Made by a program: the position numbers and the translations under genes. From an uncultured Spirochaetaceae bacterium (lineage in GTDB: Bacteria; Spirochaetota; Spirochaetia; Treponematales; Treponemataceae), in assembly GCA_902766125.1 (NCBI GenBank), contig CACXCG010000018.1, positions 1 to 64,000 on the forward strand: a stretch of DNA of 64,000 nucleotides. The letters run 5' to 3'. Shown one piece after another: positions 52,356-60,879 of the stretch. The notes below the pieces were generated by a model that was not told where the DNA came from, ran no database searches, and saw only the letters and a list, made by a program, of their open reading frames with translations. How positions within the stretch are numbered: position 1 is the first letter of the stretch; each line of letters opens with the position of its first letter.

Positions 52356-52458
52356 GCATTCCTCCAAAGGTTGCGCAAGTGTGCCATAAATCGAAAAGTT
52401 ATGCAAGAGGAATTTTGAAGAATTTGCAGATATTGCGGTTTATTGCAAACCGTGCGTT

Positions 52459-52965
52459 TTAATACCGAACAATCTGTGTATTGTGCGACAAAACTGCGTT
52501 ATCCTGCGAAAAATACACATACTGAGCGTGTTTTCTGCTTAATTCTTCTATAAATGAGTCAGAATCTGCAGGGGAAAATCCCTGAGGAATGGCAAATCCA
52601 GCTACAGAGGTACAGTCTTTTATGCGGCGGGCTGCATGATTCATGCTTGCAGTTACGTCGGCTTTTTGTGCATCGCTTACGGGACAATCGGTAACAGGAA
52701 CCATGACGGCATACTGCTGTTTTGTTTCCAGCATTTTAAGCCAGTCTCTGAACGCTGCAAGAAATTCTTCGTTGTAGCTTTCTTCGTCCATGCCCACCAG
52801 AGACCACGAAAGGTTTACCATACAGATTTTTGCATCTGTCTGCGGTAACGCATTGCCCTTACAGTCCTCTGCTGAAACAAGGGGACATCCGGTTACCGGA
52901 AGCGGTGTTCCGTCTAAAAAAAAGAGGGTATTGTCTTTTGTGGTAAACTGTGCAGCTAATTTCAT
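52459..52965 (-). CDS. hypothetical protein
   Basis: A 168-residue soluble protein with no signal peptide. The pattern (ICMVNLSWSLVGMDEE; QQYAVMVPVTDCP; AARRIKDCTSVAGFAIPQGF; SFIEELSRKHAQYVYFS) suggests alternating strands and helices as in a TIM-barrel remnant, a weak impression. No family recognised. The ATG has TATACT 6 nt upstream and a perfect TTGACA 17 bp before it, the clearest leaderless promoter in the window. Confidence 0.6.
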   Translation of the reverse strand: MKLAAQFTTKDNTLFFLDGTPLPVTGCPLVSAEDCKGNALPQTDAKICMVNLSWSLVGMDEESYNEEFLAAFRDWLKMLETKQQYAVMVPVTDCPVSDAQKADVTASMNHAARRIKDCTSVAGFAIPQGFSPADSDSFIEELSRKHAQYVYFSQDNAVLSHNTQIVRY

Positions 52966-52971
52966 GGCGCA

Positions 52972-53000
52972 AGTATAGCATGTACGCGTAAGTTTGTCAA
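52972..53000 (-). promoter_or_regulatory. leaderless consensus promoter
   Basis: TTGACA (52995-53000), 17 bp, TATACT (52972-52977), 6 nt, ATG. The -35 overlaps the T-run of the ptsN terminator. Confidence 0.75.
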
Positions 53001-53064
53001 AAAGACAACAGAAACACCGCGCGAAGGCGGTGTCTGGCCGAAACCAATGAGGCTATTTCTGTTG
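53001..53064 (-). terminator. branched terminator of ptsN
   Basis: An outer 9-bp stem (CAACAGAAA, 53006-53014, with TTTCTGTTG, 53056-53064) encloses a strong hairpin (ACACCGC with GCGGTGT, 53014-53033) and a second short hairpin region; TTTTT follows on the minus strand. The three-way shape is unusual for a simple terminator. Confidence 0.6.
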
Positions 53065-53074
53065 CCGGAAAAAA

Positions 53075-53521
53075 CTATTCCGTCAGAATCTTAATGACTT
53101 CTGCTTTGTCCTGAGTGCTCAGAATCTGTGCGCGTTTGTCAGCTGACTTGAACAGAAGGCTCACTTCAGCAAGGAACTGAAGGTGGGGACCTGTCTTGTT
53201 CACGGGAGAAAGCGTCATGATAAAGATGCGGCATGGTTCCTGATCAAGGCTGTCAAAATCAACAGGATTGTCAGAAATACCAATACAGGCAACTAAATCA
53301 GAAACGGTATCGGTTTTTCCGTGGGGAATAGCGATTCCGTGCTTCATTCCGGTGGACATCTTGCGCTCGCGATCCAAAACGCATTCACGGGCAGTTGCTT
53401 TGTCGGTAACTTTTCCCGCTTTTACCAGAACATCAAGAAGTTCATCAATAATTTCGTCTTTAGTCGTTCCCTTCAGGTGAAGATTCACCGTGTCGGGTGT
53501 TAAAACAGTTCTCAAGTCCAT
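53075..53521 (-). CDS. ptsN: PTS EIIA domain protein, nitrogen/fructose type
   Basis: The 148-residue protein is a stand-alone EIIA of the PtsN/fructose family with the phosphorylated His67 in GIAIPHGKT. No EIIB/C or NPr gene is adjacent, so a regulatory PtsN role is likelier than transport. TACACT stands 6 nt before ATG with TTGACA 17 bp upstream: leaderless. Confidence 0.85.
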   Translation of the reverse strand: MDLRTVLTPDTVNLHLKGTTKDEIIDELLDVLVKAGKVTDKATARECVLDRERKMSTGMKHGIAIPHGKTDTVSDLVACIGISDNPVDFDSLDQEPCRIFIMTLSPVNKTGPHLQFLAEVSLLFKSADKRAQILSTQDKAEVIKILTE

Positions 53522-53527
53522 AGTTTC

Positions 53528-53556
53528 AGTGTATGTTCAGTCGCGGATTTTGTCAA
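53528..53556 (-). promoter_or_regulatory. leaderless promoter of ptsN
   Basis: TTGACA (53551-53556), 17 bp, TACACT (53528-53533), 6 nt, ATG. Confidence 0.7.
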
Positions 53557-53634
53557 GGAAAAAAAGGCCAAATTTCACAATTTTGCATATAATAAATTGT
53601 TGTTTTTATGCTATACTGCTTTCCGAGGTACCCG

Positions 53635-54033
53635 ATGGACGCTATCCAAAAATTTGTTTCTGATATTGACCGCATAAAAAAACGCGTACGTGCAGAAGGT
53701 TCGTATTCCGGAGAAAAAGCAAGCCGTATGGCTCAGGATCTGTTTGAACGCAACAACAAACACTTAGGAGACCTTGCTCATTCTTTTTCTGAATACTGGC
53801 TTGATACCTATATCCTTACCAGCAGCGAAATGCAGGAAGAACCCACCGCAGCTCACATACAGATTCTTGCACAACTGCAGGCCGTGCTTGACGGAGAAGT
53901 CGAATTAACACAGGACCTTACCCCTGCAGACTGGAAGGCTCTATGTGAACTTACCAATGCAGAAGCAGAAGCGCTTGATATAGACACACTCAACACGCTT
54001 ATGTCTCAGTTTGTGGAGCATCAGGCATTATGA
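53635..54033 (+). CDS. small helical protein of unknown function
   Basis: The start at MDAIQKF is supported by GAGGT upstream; product 132 residues, almost wholly helical and acidic (DIDRIKKRVRAEGSYSGEKASRMAQDLFERNNKH). No family recognised. Its stop overlaps the ATG of the radical SAM gene (ATGA), so the two proteins are translationally coupled and probably act together. A TATACT -10 lies just upstream. Confidence 0.65.
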   Translation: MDAIQKFVSDIDRIKKRVRAEGSYSGEKASRMAQDLFERNNKHLGDLAHSFSEYWLDTYILTSSEMQEEPTAAHIQILAQLQAVLDGEVELTQDLTPADWKALCELTNAEAEALDIDTLNTLMSQFVEHQAL

Positions 54034-54998
54034 GCGGACAGTGCAGTCTGTGTCCCCGCAAATGTGCAGTCAACCGGAACGACGGTCAGCACGGGTTTTG
54101 CGGAGAATCAAGTGTAGTACGCATTGCCTCTGCAGGTTTACACTTTGGCGAAGAACCGCCGGTTACGGGAACAGGCGGAAGTGGCACTATTTTCCTTACC
54201 GGCTGTACCTTACGCTGTGCATTCTGTCAGAACTACCAGATTTCACAGCAAGGCATGGGAAAAGACATTTCTTACGACGAATTTGTTGAAATCTGCTTAC
54301 GACTGCAGCAGATGGGAGCCCACAACATCAACCTGGTAACCGGAAGTCACTTTGCCCCGGAACTTGCACAGTATATCCGGTTTGCAAAAGAAGCAGGACT
54401 TACCATTCCCGTTGCATGGAATTCAAGCGCATACGAATCAGTGGAAGCACTGGAACTTTTGAAAGACGAAGTAGACATCTGGCTGCCGGATTTAAAGACG
54501 CTGAATCCAATCATGAGTGAATCCCTGTTTGCAGCCCCGGACTATCCGCAGACCGCAAAAAAAGCCATACGGTGGATGGTTCAGCATTATCCCATAGAAA
54601 AAGACGGTGAAATCCTTAAAAAAGGAGTTATCATACGTCATCTGTTTATGCCCGGCCGCATGGATGACACCATACTTGCACTCGACTGGCTCAAAGCACA
54701 CGCTGACGGAAAGGCACTCATTTCGCTTATGTCGCAGTACACCCCCGTACCGTTTACCGGAAGCAGTGCAGAACTTGCCCGCCGCAAAAAAGCGTTAGAG
54801 GCATTTCAGAACCGCCTTGTGTCAGAAGAAGAAGATACACAACTGAGAGAACTCATAGACAGTTACGAGTTTGAATGTCTGTTCTATCAGGATTTAAGTG
54901 ATGATACCAGCTGGCTCCCCGACTTTACCCGTCCCCAACCGTTTTCAAATTCGCTTTCCAACACTATATGGCATTGGGAAAAAGGGTTTATTTCTTAA
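54030..54998 (+). CDS. radical SAM protein, PflA-like (COG1313 type)
   Basis: The 322-residue protein has an N-terminal cysteine cluster (CSLCPRKC...HGFCGE) and the radical SAM motif GCTLRCAFCQNY (CxxxCxxC). PflA-like members may activate glycyl-radical enzymes, but this branch has unknown targets; no glycyl-radical enzyme is adjacent. The extra N-terminal cysteines could bind another cluster or zinc. Confidence 0.82.
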   Translation: MSGQCSLCPRKCAVNRNDGQHGFCGESSVVRIASAGLHFGEEPPVTGTGGSGTIFLTGCTLRCAFCQNYQISQQGMGKDISYDEFVEICLRLQQMGAHNINLVTGSHFAPELAQYIRFAKEAGLTIPVAWNSSAYESVEALELLKDEVDIWLPDLKTLNPIMSESLFAAPDYPQTAKKAIRWMVQHYPIEKDGEILKKGVIIRHLFMPGRMDDTILALDWLKAHADGKALISLMSQYTPVPFTGSSAELARRKKALEAFQNRLVSEEEDTQLRELIDSYEFECLFYQDLSDDTSWLPDFTRPQPFSNSLSNTIWHWEKGFIS

Positions 54999-55069
54999 AC
55001 AAATCTTAAATCAACAAAAATTCCTATTTTTTTCTTGCATTTACAAAGTTCTGTGTTATAATGAAATTT

Positions 55070-57142
55070 ATGCAGTTAGAACGAAAAACAGGTGTAGTTA
55101 TACCCCTTGCAGCCCTTTACGATGAAGCAGAATGTGCCATCGGTGATTTTCTGTCGCTCAAACCGTTTGCAGATTTTTGTACTCAGTGCAATTTAACGCT
55201 GATTCAACTGCTGCCGGTAAACGACACAGGAACTCAGTCTTCCCCCTACTCTGGACTTTCTGCCAACGCGCTGCATCCGCTGTACATCCGCATAAGTGCA
55301 CTCCCCGAATTTTCTGCTGCATTAGAACAGGACAAATCCTTTGCCAGTGCATACCGTGCCTTCTGCAAGCAGTTCAAGAAAGCATCGCTCCGTTTTGATT
55401 ACGACAAACTGCTTACCGAAAAAACAAAACTGCTTCACTTACTGTATTCTTTTATAGAAAAAAAATATGCAAGAGAAGGAACCGCAAACGCAACTTCCCT
55501 CAGCAAAGAACTGACCGCATTCATAAAAGCAAACAAATGGGTTGTTACCTACGCCGTGTACAAAAACCTTAAGGACGTACACAATCAGGCTTCATGGAAA
55601 GAATGGGACAAAAGCCTGCAGTCACTTACCCGCGACCAGATTCAGCTTCGGTGGAGTAACCGTGCATTAAAATCAAGCCATCAGTTTTTTGTGTGGTGTC
55701 AGATGAGGGCAGCCGCTCAGTTTGCAGACGCCGCAGATTATGTCCGCTCAAAAGGAATTACACTCAAGGGTGACATTCCTATTCTGATGAACGAAGACAG
55801 TGCAGACGCCTGGGCTTACAAAGATTTCTTTGATCACTCAATGCGGGCTGGAGCTCCTCCAAGCGGTGACTCTCCCATGGGACAGAACTGGGGATTTCCG
55901 ACCTACAACTGGAACATGCTTGCCGCCGACAATTATTCCTGGTGGAAAGAGAGAGTTCAGACTGCCGCACGATACTACGGTGCATTCCGCATAGATCACA
56001 TTCTGGGATTTTTCAGAATCTGGGCAGTAAACGAAAAAGAATCAACCGCATACCTGGGACACACACAGCCGTACAATTCCATTCCGCGAACTCAGTTTGA
56101 AGCACTTGGGTTTGACAAAGACAGGCTTAAGTGGCTGAGCGAACCGCACATTCCGACCGGACTCATAGAAGACATTACCTGGAACCACGACGAAGCACAC
56201 TACATGCTTTCCCTGATTGCAGACAGAATCGGAAACGAAGAGCTGTGGAATTTCAAAGCCGACATTACCAGCGACTCTCAAATTTATGCAGCACATTTTT
56301 CTGATGATGAAGGAAAAGATGCACGCGTAAAAGAAGCACTCTGCATAAAGTGGAGAGACCGTGCACTCATTCAGATAGAAAAAGACCGTTTTATCCGCGT
56401 GTGGAGTTACGGTAACTCTACTGCATGGAAATCTCTTTCATGGGATGAACAGCAGCGCTTAAACCAGCTGTTTGCAAAAAACGACGAAACAGAAAGTGCA
56501 CTCTGGAAACAGCAGGCACTCGATGTGCTGACACCAATCGTAAACGCATCAGACATGATTCCCTGCGCAGAAGATTTAGGAGCCGCCTTCAGTGCAGTTC
56601 CCGAAGTTCTTGAACAGCTTAACATCAATTCACTCTGTGTTATCCGCTGGTGCCGTGCCTGGTCAGAACAGGGACAGCCGTTTGTTCCGTTTGCACAGTA
56701 CCGTCCGCAAAGTGTTGCAACTACTTCTGTACACGACAGTTCAACATTGCGTCAGTGGTGGACGGGCGAAAAAGATGCCGTACGCGCATATCTTAACCTG
56801 TGGAACGACGGAGACAAAAATCCGCTTTTTGAAAATGCAGCTCCCATACACGCAGAAGATGCCTTTTCTCCTGAAGTAGCACAGTTCTTACTGCAGAGCG
56901 CTGCCGACTGTGCAAGTGCGTGGTATGTAAATCCGCTTCAGGACTATCTGTTCCTTGACCAGAGTTACTATCTGGACAACCCCGATGACGAACGCATTAA
57001 CGTTCCGGGTACCTGCAACACCTTCAACTGGACATACCGCATGCCCTGCAGCATACAGGAACTGTCTAAAAACGAAACACTTATTTCTAAAATTCAAGGG
57101 ATAGCGTCAAAGCACCAGTCCCTTCCCGGAGGAAACCGATGA
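55070..57142 (+). CDS. malQ: 4-alpha-glucanotransferase (GH77, MalQ)
   Basis: The 690-residue GH77 enzyme shows GAFRIDHILGFFRIWAV (nucleophile Asp), CAEDLGA (acid/base Glu) and TSVHDSSTLRQWW (third Asp), plus GDIPILMNEDSADAWAY. It transfers glucan chains, making long dextrins and glucose from maltooligosaccharides. TATAAT stands 7 nt before ATGCAG and overlaps an earlier in-frame ATG, so I use the second ATG; the mRNA appears leaderless. It overlaps the GH13 gene by 4 bp (ATGA). Confidence 0.92.
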   Translation: MQLERKTGVVIPLAALYDEAECAIGDFLSLKPFADFCTQCNLTLIQLLPVNDTGTQSSPYSGLSANALHPLYIRISALPEFSAALEQDKSFASAYRAFCKQFKKASLRFDYDKLLTEKTKLLHLLYSFIEKKYAREGTANATSLSKELTAFIKANKWVVTYAVYKNLKDVHNQASWKEWDKSLQSLTRDQIQLRWSNRALKSSHQFFVWCQMRAAAQFADAADYVRSKGITLKGDIPILMNEDSADAWAYKDFFDHSMRAGAPPSGDSPMGQNWGFPTYNWNMLAADNYSWWKERVQTAARYYGAFRIDHILGFFRIWAVNEKESTAYLGHTQPYNSIPRTQFEALGFDKDRLKWLSEPHIPTGLIEDITWNHDEAHYMLSLIADRIGNEELWNFKADITSDSQIYAAHFSDDEGKDARVKEALCIKWRDRALIQIEKDRFIRVWSYGNSTAWKSLSWDEQQRLNQLFAKNDETESALWKQQALDVLTPIVNASDMIPCAEDLGAAFSAVPEVLEQLNINSLCVIRWCRAWSEQGQPFVPFAQYRPQSVATTSVHDSSTLRQWWTGEKDAVRAYLNLWNDGDKNPLFENAAPIHAEDAFSPEVAQFLLQSAADCASAWYVNPLQDYLFLDQSYYLDNPDDERINVPGTCNTFNWTYRMPCSIQELSKNETLISKIQGIASKHQSLPGGNR

Positions 57143-60100
57143 ATATTTCTTACAACGAATTTCATGTAAGCAAAACAGTCCGCGATGAATGTAACTTTAA
57201 TCAGTCACTTTTTTCTTCGTGCGGTAATGTCATTCTTGCAAACCTTAAGGCAGTACGCACGTTCCAGACAAAACTGAACGAACTGTTTGACAAAAAAGGT
57301 CAGAAAGAAAAACGCATATCAGCAGGTTCCCTCAATGCAATGGGTCTTATTGATGAAGTCTTTCACTATGTGTGCATGCTGTTCCGCCGCGACAAGGCAC
57401 CGCTTGCCTTTACCACTTTACTTTCTGATCTGGACACCTACTTTGGCAAAGAAGAAATTGACAAACTGCTGCTTCAGTTTATGGACGAATTTCCTCCTGT
57501 TGCAGTCTATCAGAATAAAATCAGTGCAAAAGAATTTCTTGAAAAAACTGCAGTCGATACCGGTACCGGTAAAAAACGCGACAACCGAGAACAGGTTTTA
57601 GAAGAACTGATTCTGCTGCATCTTGCAAACGAAAACCCCGCATTCCATCCGTTCCAGATTTTGTTTGATGATCACAAGCTTCAGACAAATGCGCTGTACA
57701 TCAAAACCTGGAATCAGATAAAAGCATATTTTAAAACACAGCCTGTCTTTGGTCCCAAAAGCAACGATTTAATCACCATGCTCAAGGAACCGGTTGTTGC
57801 TTCTCCTACTTCGCTCAAAGGTCAGCTTGATTACATCCGCACTTACTGGGCAGATCTGTTAGGTGAATGGCTGCGCCGTCTGCTTGAAGGAATTGATACC
57901 ATCACCGAAGAAGAAAAAGCTGCATGGCATCCGACTAACGGCGGCGAAGTAAGCATGGACGCCTACTCTTACGAAAATCTTTCAAAAGAATACGAACGCT
58001 TTAGTCCCGACCGAGAATGGATGCCCAAAGTTGTTCTTATGGCAAAGACAGTTCTGGTCTGGCTGTATCAGCTTTCAAAAAAATACGACAGAGAAATCAC
58101 GCGGCTTGATCAGATTCCCGACGAAGAACTTGATCTTCTGCACAACGAAGGTTTTACCGGATTGTGGCTCATCGGTTTGTGGGAACGCAGCTATGCTTCA
58201 CGGCGAATCAAACAGCTGAACGGAAACCCCGAAGCAGCAGCAAGTGCATACAGTCTTATGGATTATGACATTGCACAGAATTTAGGCGGCTGGCCTGCAC
58301 TTGAAAATTTACGCTGGCGGTGCTGGCAGAGAGGAATCCGTCTTGCAAGCGATATGGTTCCCAATCATACCGGTATGGACGGAAAGTGGGTCATAGAACA
58401 TCCGGACTACTTCATTACCACAAAAGACTGTCCCTTCCCGCAGTATTCATTCAGTGGAGAAGATTTGTGTCAGGACGGAAGAGTTTCTGTATACCTGGAA
58501 GATCACTACTACTCTAAAACTGACTGTGCCGTCTGCTTTAAGCGCGTAGACAATTACACAGGAGACGTAACCTACATCTATCACGGTAACGACGGAACCG
58601 GCATGCCCTGGAACGATACCGCACAGATTGACTTTTTAAATCCTGCTGCACGCGAAGCAGTCATTCAGAAAATCATGCTGGTTGCACGAAACTTCCCCAT
58701 CATCCGTTTTGATGCTGCAATGGTTCTTGCAAAAAAACATATCCGCCGTCTGTGGTATCCCGAACCTGGTCACGGAGGAGACATTGCAACCCGAAGTCAG
58801 CATGCACTCACCACCGATCAGTTCAACAGTGCATTACCAAATGAATTCTGGCGCGAAGTAGTTGACCGCTGTGCTCAGGATATGCCCGACACACTCCTGC
58901 TTGCAGAAGCATTCTGGATGATGGAAGGATACTTTACCCGCACTCTGGGAATGCACCGTGTATACAACTCTGCATTCATGAACATGCTCAAAAAAGAAGA
59001 AAACCAGAAATACCGCGATACCGTCAAGAATACAATTAAATTTGATCCTCAGGTTTTGAAGCGCTTTGTAAACTTCATGAACAACCCCGATGAAGAAACC
59101 GCAGTTGCTCAGTTTGGAAAAGGCGACAAATACTTTGGTGTGTGTACCCTTATGGTTACCATGCCGGGCTTACCCATGTTTGGTCACGGACAGATTGAAG
59201 GCTTTGAAGAAAAATACGGAATGGAATACACCCGTGCCTACCGCGACGAACAGCCTGACGAAGGTCTGGTTGACCGACACTGGAGACAGATTTTCCCGCT
59301 CATGCACAAACGCTATCTGTTTGCAGGCGTAGATAACTTCTTGTTCTATGACGTATGGAATAACGGCAGCGTAAACGAAAACATCTTTGCGTATTCAAAC
59401 GGCACAGGCAGTGAACGCAGCATTGTGTTCTACAACAACAAATACGAATGTGCTTCGGGCTGGATCAAACAGTCCTGCGAATATGCAGTAAAGACAGGAA
59501 GCGGCGAAAACGACAAGCAGATGGTAAGCCGTTCAATCGCAGAAGGACTGGGTCTTACCTGGGGTGATGATCACTTCTGTATTTTCCGCGAACACACCAG
59601 CGGTCTGTGGTATGTACGCAGTTCAAACGACATTATTGAACACGGTATGTTTGTTTCCCTCAACGGATTTGAATATCAGGTTTATCTTGATGTTCAGCAG
59701 GTTGTTGATGATGAAGACAAACGCTATTCAAAACTGTGTGCGCTGTTAAACGGACGCGGTGTTGAAGACCTTATTGTTGCATGGCAGGAATACGAATACA
59801 AAGATCTGTATGCTTCTCTTGCATCATTTGTAACACCGAAGTTCTTCGAAGACATTGCAAAACTGTACACTCCGCATCCGCTGCTCAAGTCTCAGAAACT
59901 GACACCGCTCAGCCCCGCAGACTTCCTTGATTCAGTAAAGGAAAGTGCACTTGCCTACTACGAAAAAGAAGCAGAATTTGCTCAGAAAGAAGCACAGAAG
60001 ACTCAGCAGAAACTCAAAGAGACAGGTCCTAAATCTTCACGCATACGCACAAAGTCGCTTACCCAGAAAGAGACACGCAATTACGAAAAGTCTCAGACGG

Positions 60101-60879
60101 CAACCGCACAGCAGCGTTACACTGCATTCTGCAAACAGATTGAATATCTTGCGTCAACCGTTGCAAATGCTCAGGGCGATGCAGTGACACCGGCAAACGC
60201 TAAGCCAAAGCCAGAACACTCAGCATTCAAGACAACATTCGACAACCTTTTGTACGAAGGCTTAAGCACTCACCAGAATGCAGCAGAACTGCTCAGTTCC
60301 TTTGCATCGGTTTCTTCTGCAGGAAAAGAAAACTGCATCAAGTGGGGCTACGACAGAAAACTTGCAGAGCTGATGCATGCAGCAGGAATTGAATGTCCCG
60401 GTGCACGTGACATCTTAAAACGTCTGTTTGTCATGATGCGTGTACGCGACTACAACTTCGGTACTTCGGGCGCAGTCAAATCAACGTATGAAACTTCACT
60501 GCTTTTAGTTGAAGGAGATTACGCCCAGCTGCTTACGGGTGCAAACGAATTTAACGGAATCCGCTGGTTCAACAAGGAACGCATGGACGAAACACTGTGG
60601 TATGGATTTGCTGCAGTCGTTATGTACAGTCCGCGCATTCTCCGCGAACAGATTTACCGTCTGTACCGCACGCTGTATGCTGCAAAAGAAAAGGCTGAAT
60701 ATCAGTGTCAGAAATTTACAGATGCACTTAAACCCGCTTCGCTTACAAAGCGTACCACAAAATCTTCTGCGGCAAAAACGTCTGCAACAAAAACCAAGAC
60801 CAGTACAACTAAAACAAGTACTGCAAAGTCAAAGGCTAAAACAGGCGCAAAAGATTCAGCGAGTTCAAAACGGAAATAA
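57139..60879 (+). CDS. giant GH13-family protein with basic C-terminal tail
   Basis: A 1246-residue cytoplasmic protein, over twice the usual GH13 length. An N-terminal region of about 380 residues is unrecognised, a GH13 barrel follows (DMVPNHTGMDGKWV; IIRFDAAMVLAKKH with the nucleophile Asp; LLLAEAFWMMEG with the Glu; FMNNPDEETAV in place of the usual HD motif), then a C-terminal region and a 50-residue Lys/Ser/Thr/Ala tail (about 1197-1246) like histone H1. Coupled to malQ, it likely acts on intracellular glucans such as glycogen; exact reaction unknown. Confidence 0.8.
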   Translation: MNISYNEFHVSKTVRDECNFNQSLFSSCGNVILANLKAVRTFQTKLNELFDKKGQKEKRISAGSLNAMGLIDEVFHYVCMLFRRDKAPLAFTTLLSDLDTYFGKEEIDKLLLQFMDEFPPVAVYQNKISAKEFLEKTAVDTGTGKKRDNREQVLEELILLHLANENPAFHPFQILFDDHKLQTNALYIKTWNQIKAYFKTQPVFGPKSNDLITMLKEPVVASPTSLKGQLDYIRTYWADLLGEWLRRLLEGIDTITEEEKAAWHPTNGGEVSMDAYSYENLSKEYERFSPDREWMPKVVLMAKTVLVWLYQLSKKYDREITRLDQIPDEELDLLHNEGFTGLWLIGLWERSYASRRIKQLNGNPEAAASAYSLMDYDIAQNLGGWPALENLRWRCWQRGIRLASDMVPNHTGMDGKWVIEHPDYFITTKDCPFPQYSFSGEDLCQDGRVSVYLEDHYYSKTDCAVCFKRVDNYTGDVTYIYHGNDGTGMPWNDTAQIDFLNPAAREAVIQKIMLVARNFPIIRFDAAMVLAKKHIRRLWYPEPGHGGDIATRSQHALTTDQFNSALPNEFWREVVDRCAQDMPDTLLLAEAFWMMEGYFTRTLGMHRVYNSAFMNMLKKEENQKYRDTVKNTIKFDPQVLKRFVNFMNNPDEETAVAQFGKGDKYFGVCTLMVTMPGLPMFGHGQIEGFEEKYGMEYTRAYRDEQPDEGLVDRHWRQIFPLMHKRYLFAGVDNFLFYDVWNNGSVNENIFAYSNGTGSERSIVFYNNKYECASGWIKQSCEYAVKTGSGENDKQMVSRSIAEGLGLTWGDDHFCIFREHTSGLWYVRSSNDIIEHGMFVSLNGFEYQVYLDVQQVVDDEDKRYSKLCALLNGRGVEDLIVAWQEYEYKDLYASLASFVTPKFFEDIAKLYTPHPLLKSQKLTPLSPADFLDSVKESALAYYEKEAEFAQKEAQKTQQKLKETGPKSSRIRTKSLTQKETRNYEKSQTATAQQRYTAFCKQIEYLASTVANAQGDAVTPANAKPKPEHSAFKTTFDNLLYEGLSTHQNAAELLSSFASVSSAGKENCIKWGYDRKLAELMHAAGIECPGARDILKRLFVMMRVRDYNFGTSGAVKSTYETSLLLVEGDYAQLLTGANEFNGIRWFNKERMDETLWYGFAAVVMYSPRILREQIYRLYRTLYAAKEKAEYQCQKFTDALKPASLTKRTTKSSAAKTSATKTKTSTTKTSTAKSKAKTGAKDSASSKRK

